Position numbers and translations under genes: made by a program
Source: Gymnopilus junonius
Taxonomy: Eukaryota; Basidiomycota; Agaricomycetes; Agaricales; Galerinaceae
Direction: 5' to 3'
Assembly (NCBI GenBank): GCA_015501075.1
Contig: JADNYJ010000098.1
Span: forward strand, 83,229-147,228
Length of the DNA: 64,000 nt
In this document: positions 56,541 to 64,000 of the stretch, piece by piece
Numbering within the stretch: position 1 is the first letter of the stretch
Layout: each line of letters begins with the position of its first letter
Notes under the pieces: generated by a model
Database searches by the model: none
Told to the model about the DNA's origin: nothing
Seen by the model: only the letters and a program-made list of their open reading frames with translations

Positions 56541-57736
56541 TCGAACACTTGAGTGATGCTGACAGCAAAGAACTGGATTGGGGGTTGGGATACCCAGGAT
56601 GGATCAGATATGGAAATGACTAAAAGTGACTGATGAGAGCAGGGGTGAAACAGCACCATGAAGGTTGGGTCCTGATGTGAACTAGTGGATGGAGGAAGGC
56701 TGTTGCATCCCCATTCCAAATAGTGGCAGCAACCTACTTGACCATATGAAATTCTTGGCCATGGACACTGGTGCCACCATCCATCAAATGCACCATCATC
56801 ATCATCAGTAAAACTTGTCCACTGTGGCATGGGCCACCACTCAATGCCATGCTGGGTTTAAACATCATTAGTGACCTCAAATCTGGCTCACTACATGCAC
56901 AAGCCTGGATTTGATAAATTATTGCTCAGGAAAGTGTCTCTTTTGGCAGTGACATTAGTTTATATAGCCTGATTGGTTGACTCATTTCCTAGAGTTGTTG
57001 TCAATCTAGTCGAGAAAATATGCTGGATTGAGTGCTTGACATCCCTTCATCCAAACTTGACAATCTCCCAGCCAGACAGAACATTCAAGATTGAGGTATG
57101 TTCTGTATGCTTTTCTCTGGCTATGTAGGCACCATAGCCGATGCTTGTACCAGCACTTAGGTTATGAGTATTTTTAATGACTTGACATTGATGCTTGCAG
57201 TCCTAGTAATGCTTCTTGTCCAATGCTATTATGCACATCGCATCAGCATTGTCACTGGATCCAAAAAAGTCACCATTCTCATTGTAACAGTTGGGTTTCT
57301 TTCTACCCCTTTGTGAGTTGAGCACATCAGCATTGGGGACATTCACAGTAGCCCAACTTGGGCTCAACTTGGTCCTAACTTGGGTCTCAACTTGATCCCA
57401 ATTTGCTTCTGAGTTGGCACCCAAGTTGGCAACTTTACTGTGAAACACCAGAGGGTATTTTTAACTATGTAGTGAGAAGTTGATATATGCTGCTGTATTC
57501 CCACTCATACACCACATCCAAATGCGATGCTTCTTTCTTCCCTCCCCTTACATCCTCTCTGCCAAATGGTATCCAGACCACCTCCCATCGCTCTTCCTGG
57601 CAAAACTCAGTGCCTCAATGATGGCAAATAGTATCCAAGATCAATCAATGTGAGTCATGTCAAAAATTTGCAGCCATATATCAGTACTGAGACAAGGGCT
57701 ACCATTTTTTTCCCCACTTTCTTCCTCACTGCCAAT
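56541..57736. other. Decayed DNA, no supported gene
   Basis: CpG-poor sequence between the Ty3 element and the Harbinger pseudogene. Only short frames. It may include the 5' part of the Harbinger element, but no terminal repeat was found. Confidence 0.4.
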
Positions 57737-58905
57737 ATGCCTGCCCTTACTGAGCATCAAGCACTTATCAAGGCCATCCTTCTTGCCACCCAGGAAGAGT
57801 TGGAACTCTATTTTGACAGCTTGGAGAAGGACAATGACTTCATGGATTTTCCATCAGACACCAAATCATCCAGCAGTGATGCAAGTAGCAGCTTGACATC
57901 CTCCACATCTTCCACCTCTTCTACATTGTCTACTTCATCCTCCTCCTCCTCCAATTCCAACATGGAGGCCATTGACAGTGATCCAGCACTCATGGAAGTC
58001 TCTGATGGTGATGACTCTTCTGACAAAGAACATGCCATCTGTTTGCAGAATGTCATGACATACAATGAGCTCTTGGACATGATTCTTGCTTCCCACCTTC
58101 TCAACCCTTCTAGCCCAGTTCCTAAATGCTCCCAGCTCTACCTTGTCCTTGTCAAGTACAGGTCCAACAAACCACACCACTTCTGCCACAATCTATGTGT
58201 ATCACCTTCAACCTTTGATGAACTCCTCAAATGCATTCAGGATCATCCAATCTTTGTGAACCAATCCAACTGCCAGCAGTTCCTGGTTGACATACAGCTT
58301 GCATCATTTTGGCCATGAGGGCAATGCTGCATCAGTTGAAGTGATGGCACAGTGGGCTGGGGTCAGTCCTGGCCTAGTCATGAAGGCTACCCAGCATGTA
58401 ATCATCATGTCCCTGTCTCTTCATGATACTGTCATATGTTGGCTGAGCAAGGAGGAAATAGAAGAAGCTTGGCAATGGGTGGAAAAGATGTCATGTCCTG
58501 CATAGCATAATGGCTACTGTATGGTTGATGGCATGCTGGTTCCCTTATTTGAGAAGCCAGGTCATCATGGTGAAGCATATTTTCGATTGGAAGAGCAACT
58601 ATTCATTGAATGTGCAGGTATGTCTTTTTATTTATATTTTATTCACAAAATTAACTGATGGCCAAGACATATAGCTCATTATGTTACCAAATCTACATGT
58701 CATCAACTATGTTGTAGGGTACTGTGGTAGTGCTCATGATGCTACAGTGTTTTGTGACTGCCATATTCATGGTAAATGGATGAATTGGATCAGGTCTACG
58801 GATTTGCCCCTTTCCCCTGGTATTTTTGTGGCAAACCATGATATAAAAGGCCATATATGGTTAATTATATGGTTCATATATGTATACTATACAGTTGGAG
58901 CCTTA
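57737..58905 (+). pseudogene. PIF/Harbinger transposase pseudogene (DDE_Tnp_4 type)
   Basis: The N-terminal part has a Ser-rich stretch, then the helix-turn-helix region (FCHNLCVSPSTFDELLKCIQ). A frame change near 58290 leads into FGHEGNAASVEVMAQWAGVS and VKATQHV-like sequence, then SCPA-stop-HNGYCMVDGMLVPLFEKPG with the first catalytic Asp; the stop replaces a Trp. After a gap, NLHVINYVVGYCGSAHDATVF has the second catalytic Asp. The C-terminus is lost at the junction with the inverted Copia copy at 58906. This family is widespread in mushroom genomes. Confidence 0.85.
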
Positions 58906-61279
58906 CCACATAGGTGAGATTGCCTTGTGAAACTACTCCATGCATCTGATTCCAATCTTCTGCCATAAGTGGTTCAGAATTGACTGCCATGTGAGAAGGA
59001 TCTGGGGTCGGAGCCCAATCGGCTCAGGACTGAAGAGATCATGGTAGATCTTGGTCATCATAGATGACCCTGATGCAACATTCTCAATTGTGCTACTTGT
59101 GCCTGTATTAAGGGTGACTTCCTCGAATCTACTCAAGGTGGCAATAGTTGGGGTAAACCCGATCCATGACATTAGGTCCTGGGATTTCCTAAAGAGGGAT
59201 ATGGTGCTATCCCCAAAGTGGGGTTCTTCCAGGCACCTCCTCCATGGACTTTGTGAGTGGTGATCATGCCTCACCCACTAACCTCAATGACATTATGAGT
59301 AGTGGGGGCTGGGATCAATGGCATTAGTTGTGCTGATGATATGAGCATGAAGGGCTCATCATCAGAGTCCTCAACAAATCATGCTGACTTTGGTTTTTGG
59401 CCAGCACAGCAGGTTTTTCTCTTGGAAAACTCCTTTCTCTGTGAACTGCCAGAATTACTTCCAGCATTCTGCTGATCAGAGTGGCAGGGTTCGAGACCTT
59501 TTTCTTTGATGCAGTATTGCACTGTGCATTCACATTGCTAGCCTGTTGGTTTCTGGGCTGGCTGTCCTTAGGTGGGTTGAGCTGCTTTGGCACATAGAAT
59601 GTGCCATGCTTGGGTTGCTCATGTGCCTTAAGGTGCCCAAATGGCAGCCCATGTGGTGCGAATGCTGTCAAAGAGGTCTTTCAGTTCCATATTTGGAACT
59701 GAATTCTGCTGAGTGAAGTCTTCCATCATCCACTGATAGATGGATTCTTGTGACATGACATTCATGGCAAGTGGAAGATTCATAAGTAGGACTAGGCACA
59801 CCATGGATTCAGAAATCATGGGTACCATTCCAGTGGAGCCTGATGTCATTGTGATGTTTGTATCATTAACAAGCGGAGACAGCCATAGTAGTAATGGAAT
59901 TTGGAGAGCTGGGGGTTGGGATCAGAGAGGTCTATTTTGAGATTCATAAGGACCCTAAAGTCCTCGAGGGTCTCGACGAACATCTCCTTGGAGTACTTCA
60001 TCTTGATCCAATCCCATGCTTGAGCTGCAGACAGGGTTTTAACCTGTTCCATATACCAGTATCAAGACACATGGCCAAAAGGCCAAGAGCCTTGGCATTT
60101 TTGGAGTTATATGACTCCAATTTATGGCAATACACTTCCTCGGCAGCAGACCATTGAGAGAAGTGAGCATTGTACAGGTTTAAATCTCCCTGTGTAGGCC
60201 CAGTGGCAGGAGTGGATTCAGTGGTATGAGTGCCAGTGGGAAAAGCAGGTTCCTTGATTACTTGGTCCACTGAAGTGGTAAGGGTTCCTTCCAGAACAGA
60301 TTTTCCATAATAGGCCTCCATCTTGGATGCCCATTGATGGTAGTGGTGGCCATCAAACTTGGGAAGGTCAGAGGCAGTGAAGAAGATGGAAGTGGTGTTC
60401 TTTATGGACAACATTGTTGAGTTTGATTTGGATGATTGGATTTTCTGTTAAGAAAAAGGCTGGGTTGTAGTCAGTAACAGGTGTGACAAAATGTGTGCTA
60501 AGAAAAGAGCACTGCAGTTTCTACCTGTGCCTGACATGGATTTAACCCCTTAAGGGCAATTGTCCAGACAGCAACAGATGTCCAGGCCTTCATGACAAGG
60601 CCCTTAACAATGTTCAGCATGATAGCGAACTATTGTTGGAGAGCATTCAGTCTAGTGACAAACAGCTGTGGTCGATGTTCTGCCTAATGGTGAACTGTCT
60701 TCCCAGGTAGAAGTAAGCTACAGACCAATGCTAAGCAGGTTCTGCACAATGGCAAACAATGCTAGACAGGTTCTGCCCTAGGGCAAACTCAATGTCAAGC
60801 AGGTTCTGCCAATGGCAAACAGCATGCTTTTGCTATCAGGGCCCATAACCTATTGAGCAGCAAGTGGTACATACAGCAGCAAACCACTGCATGCACAATG
60901 TGCTCTGCATAGTATTGTTGTAACTACTATCTTACCTGGGTTGTTAGAGGCTAGTGCTAAGGTGACTACTTAGGCTACTACTTAGAAGTGCAAAAGACTT
61001 AGATTAGGACACTGTTCAGAGCTCTTATATACCTACAGGACATGCAGTGACTAACTACATATGAGTAATGCATAAGGCAATTACTCAGCTAATTACTATG
61101 TAATTACTAATATCTACTCATAGGATGAGTAATATGCTCACTAAGTGATCACACATTTAGTCATATAAGATGACTATGATACTTTGTAGTCACTGGATCT
61201 AGTCACATATAGATGCATCTGATCACATGTGTCATGTGAGTCATGTGATGTAGTCATGTGGACACTTATCACGTCAACA
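58906..61279 (-). mobile_element. Second Copia copy, inverted and truncated
   Basis: It reads leftward: LTR 60854-61279, leader with hairpin units, gag start at 60414 (MLSIKNTTS), gag fragments in several frames (WASKMEAYYGKSVLEGTL, AWDWIKMKYSKEMFVETLE, NLPLAMNVMSQESIYQ), ending at a point that corresponds to about 44,590 of the first copy. Protease and pol are absent. It has accumulated more CpG loss than copy 1. Its end abuts the Harbinger pseudogene. Confidence 0.88.
60854..61279 (-). repeat. LTR of the inverted Copia copy
   Basis: The reverse complement starts TGTTGACGTGATAAGTG and ends TGCTGCTCA, matching 42129-42558. It defines the element's outer end. Confidence 0.85.
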
Positions 61280-63255
61280 TTCTATAGCTTCTCAATGTAA
61301 TTGCAAAGAGGTTCCATCAAGGTCGAGAAGGGCACATTCAAGCTGAGTCATTGACAAAAGTTAGAAAAGGTGAAATGAAAGACAATGGGATGGAATGAAG
61401 TAAAGGAAATAAAGTTGAGTAAGTGAAGTGGAGATAAAATTTTTACATATAATGTTACATAATGCAACACGAGGATAACATGAGGTCTGGAGCATGTTGA
61501 AAGCCTTGCTACCATGGCATGTTTCAACTATGATCCAAATGTGGATGACAAAGCATATGGCGGAGGCAAGACACTGGTCAGCTGTCTCCTCGCTAAGGGC
61601 AGAGCACTCTGAAGATCAACCCAATGTGCTGGTGAAGACGAGATCTGAGCTATTTTTTCACCTTGAAAATTTCTATTGAACTTAGAAGGTGAGTGACTAT
61701 GGAGCCCCATGTTTGAACATCAGTTATGAATACTGCTTTATCTATAGGAAATGTGTTCGATGACATTGGAAGACCCTATGCACTTTGGCACATGAGATTT
61801 CAAGTGACACAATCTTGGTATGTGCATTTTTATCTGTTCAGTACCTAATGGTGTTTTCTTAATAAATTGTAGGGCACTCCCTCAGCTATGTTCAACTAAA
61901 GCCTTATCAATTACAGATCTCAATTAGGGTTCTGCCTACAGTCATAAGCTATTGTGTTTTACCTTTCATTACCCAATCGAACCCAACATACCTTGTCAGG
62001 CTGCTATAGATGATACAGAATGCTCATGAAATAACTAGGACATGCAGTCATTGTGTCTCCTGCTTATATGTTGCTTTTCTCTCACTGCTCATTGTGCCTT
62101 GCCATGATGGTAATCCATAATAATAAAGCACCTGTTGAGGTGTGCTGCATCAAGAGGGCAGTATTCACTCAGTGACCCCTGATTGAGGAGTCAAATCATG
62201 CTTGGTGACTGAATGTAGAGTACACTACAGTTTACAATGCTACCTGAAAGTATTTCTAGGTCATGAAGTCATTTGCACCTAGGTACAAGACTCTAATTTC
62301 CTGGAAATATTTTATAATGCGCAATTAACAGTCAAGGCAGTATGTGATTCTCCAAGAAGTCTGACACCTCGATGTGATCAGATCCAACAAGCCAAGCACT
62401 AGAAATGTTCATCCCAAGAGCAGTTTTGAAATCACCAACATCTGGTATGAGTTCTAAAATCTCTCAGATGAAACAGATATTTGAATCTCAGTCACAACAT
62501 CACAGGCCCAGAAGTAGGCAAACTACATAATGCCCTTTTTCAGGATGAGCAACATGTTTCTCCTTTAAAGCCAGGGAATGGTTAGACTCAGGTCAAGGAA
62601 TCAGCACATGTTCTGAGCATGCTAGGATTTGGAAACACTTCAAAATATGACCAAAATTGGAGGACATCGAGGTCAAAGAACTCAAGAATGGTGGGACACA
62701 ACTGCACAGAACATTGCCAAACTACAGTTTATGAATGCTGAAGACTATCGGTCAATGCACCGCATTTTTGGACAGAAGGACACTTTCGAACATTGTGAGT
62801 CTATTCAGCAGAAGAAAAGTGATGGGGTGCTGAAATTGACATTTTCAACTTGAAAGCTACAATGTTCAAACCTGGGATACAATTTGATTTCTTCAGACCC
62901 ATATTATGAGCTTATAAAGCTGTTCACATATCTAAATGAACTGTGCATTTACATTTGAGGCATTACCATGGAAGGTAGAAAAAATATGACTTGGTGGGCA
63001 GGAATAGGAGTAGCAATGCATAGCGGCATGATCTGAGTTCTGTGTAATGATCAAGGCCAGACAGCATGTGAATGTCTTAGGTAATATTGAACGTGCTTTT
63101 CTCCCTCTGAGTCAATGCTCTTTGAATCCAAAGCTCTCATTGAACTTCTTTCTTGGTTCTTTCCATAACCTCCATCTTTCCTTTCCAGAGCAAGTTTAGG
63201 AACACACATTTACAACAAATATGGGACAGGACACACATCTACAGTTTAGGGATGC
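61280..63255. other. Decayed DNA, no supported gene
   Basis: CpG-poor sequence. A 74-codon plus frame (62629-62853) and a 61-codon frame (61494-61679) show no motif. Confidence 0.4.
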
Positions 63256-63420
63256 GAAGTTCAGTTCTGAACCATTGCAAAGAACCCAAACTGGCAGAAC
63301 CAAACTGAAAGTTCTGTTCTGTTCAGGTTCAGTCCAGAACCTGTAGTACCAGTTCCAGTTCATGGTTCTTGACATTGGGAAAGGTAGAGAACTGGGTTTG
63401 GACCAGTTCAAACTGAACTT
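63256..63420. repeat. Small inverted-repeat element rich in AGTTC/GAACC
   Basis: The left end AAGTTCAGTTCTGAACC and right end GGACCAGTTCAAACTGAACTT are imperfect reverse complements. The interior is made of GGTTC/GAACC and CAGTTC motifs in both orientations. About 165 bp; it resembles a MITE, of the same style as the hAT-like element. Confidence 0.55.
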
Positions 63421-63550
63421 TTATCTTGTACTTTTGCATAGGGAAGGAAGGGTGATCCATGTGAGAATGTGAATATTCAACTGTCTAAGGGACTTACTAT
63501 TGCAGTCGAGATTAAGTCGGAGCTTGAAATGAATACTACTACTCAGCCAC

Positions 63551-64000
63551 ATGAAAAAATCAATGCGAAATACATATGCACAGACATCCCCTTCCACCTC
63601 TTTTTTCCATATGCCCGACCCAGACATGCCTGCTCTGAATGACAATGGAATGCTCAAGATGCTAGCCAGATTACGTGGCTTCATTCGCCAAGTGATGAAC
63701 ACCACACTATCAGCCTCAAGGACAGTAAGAAGCATAAGTGAGCTGACAGCTTGGCTCACAACATGGATGATGGTGACGACAACCTTCCAATCTCCATACT
63801 CCCAGGTTTGAAGCATAAGGAGCCAGCTCAGCAAGTGGGAGGAAGCATCAAGAAGCTTACTGATAAGGCCAAAGCAGCTGCTGGGGCCATGTCACCCAAA
63901 AGTCAAAAATTTTTTGAGCAGCATTTTGCAGGTACGTCTATTTCAGCTACTCTACATATCTACTGACATGTCTATTAAGTTGGGTCCTCGGGATCAGGTG
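63551..64000 (+). other. Possible exon(s) of a gene continuing to the right
   Basis: A charged, Lys/Ala-rich frame at about 63750-63931 (SIKKLTDKAKAAAGAMSPKS) ends at GTACGT, a good splice donor, and an upstream frame (ALNDNGMLKMLARLRGFIRQ) ends near GACAGTAAG. These may be exons of one gene cut by the window edge. No family recognised. Confidence 0.3.

Noticed and set aside
42129..61279. The inverted Copia copies as a giant palindrome or assembly artefact
   Set aside because: The copies differ at many positions and are truncated at different points, so they are independent old insertions.
1..64000. CRISPR arrays, bacterial operons, ribosome-binding sites or rRNA
   Set aside because: The genes have spliceosomal introns and the window is eukaryotic; no regular spacer-repeat array was seen. 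The 32-bp units in the Copia leader are contiguous hairpins, not spaced repeats.

Overview
This is nuclear DNA of a filamentous basidiomycete, most likely an Agaricomycete; no species is named. The evidence is short GT..AG introns (about 45-90 nt) in nearly every gene, a CaaX-ended mating-pheromone precursor, several F-box/LRR proteins of the mushroom type, a CK1-like kinase, a tRNA-Lys gene with an intron, and fungal Copia, Ty3 and Harbinger families.

The window has two halves that meet near 32.5 kb. The left half (1-32.1 kb) is CpG-containing, gene-bearing DNA. It holds a divergent beta-tubulin paralogue with at least 13 exons (1-1607, minus, running off the left edge), a diverged duplicated non-coding block (1.8 and 3.9 kb), an AT-hook/Cys-rich protein (5.3-7.7 kb), a secreted lysine-rich helical protein (9.1-10.0 kb), a damaged bZIP-like gene (10.3-10.8 kb), a 74-residue protein (11.7-12.0 kb) and a 37-residue lipopeptide pheromone precursor (14.25 kb). 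Three paralogous two-finger C2H2 genes follow in one orientation (15.8-22.5 kb). Next come an F-box pseudogene, a CK1-like kinase, a frameshifted small gene, a frameshifted F-box gene, a serine/proline-rich hypothetical protein and tRNA-Lys(CTT).

The right half (32.5-64 kb) is almost free of CpG in its old parts and full of decayed genes and transposons: an F-box pseudogene, a helicase fragment inside long inverted repeats, and a flavin monooxygenase pseudogene broken by nested inverted-repeat elements and a hAT-like element. After these come a decayed Copia element truncated by a Ty3 element, a Harbinger transposase pseudogene and an inverted, truncated second copy of the same Copia family. 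The Ty3 element (48.4-56.5 kb) is the youngest: its LTRs are very similar and it still has many CpGs. Its primer-binding site matches the 3' end of tRNA-Lys(CTT), the tRNA gene found in this same window.

The most unusual observations are an intact, intron-containing gene on the antisense strand of the Ty3 element between integrase and 3' LTR; a conserved array of about 32-bp hairpin units in the Copia leader; the pheromone gene beside the three C2H2 paralogues with no receptor gene in view; and the secreted lysine-rich protein with an intron that can be retained in frame.
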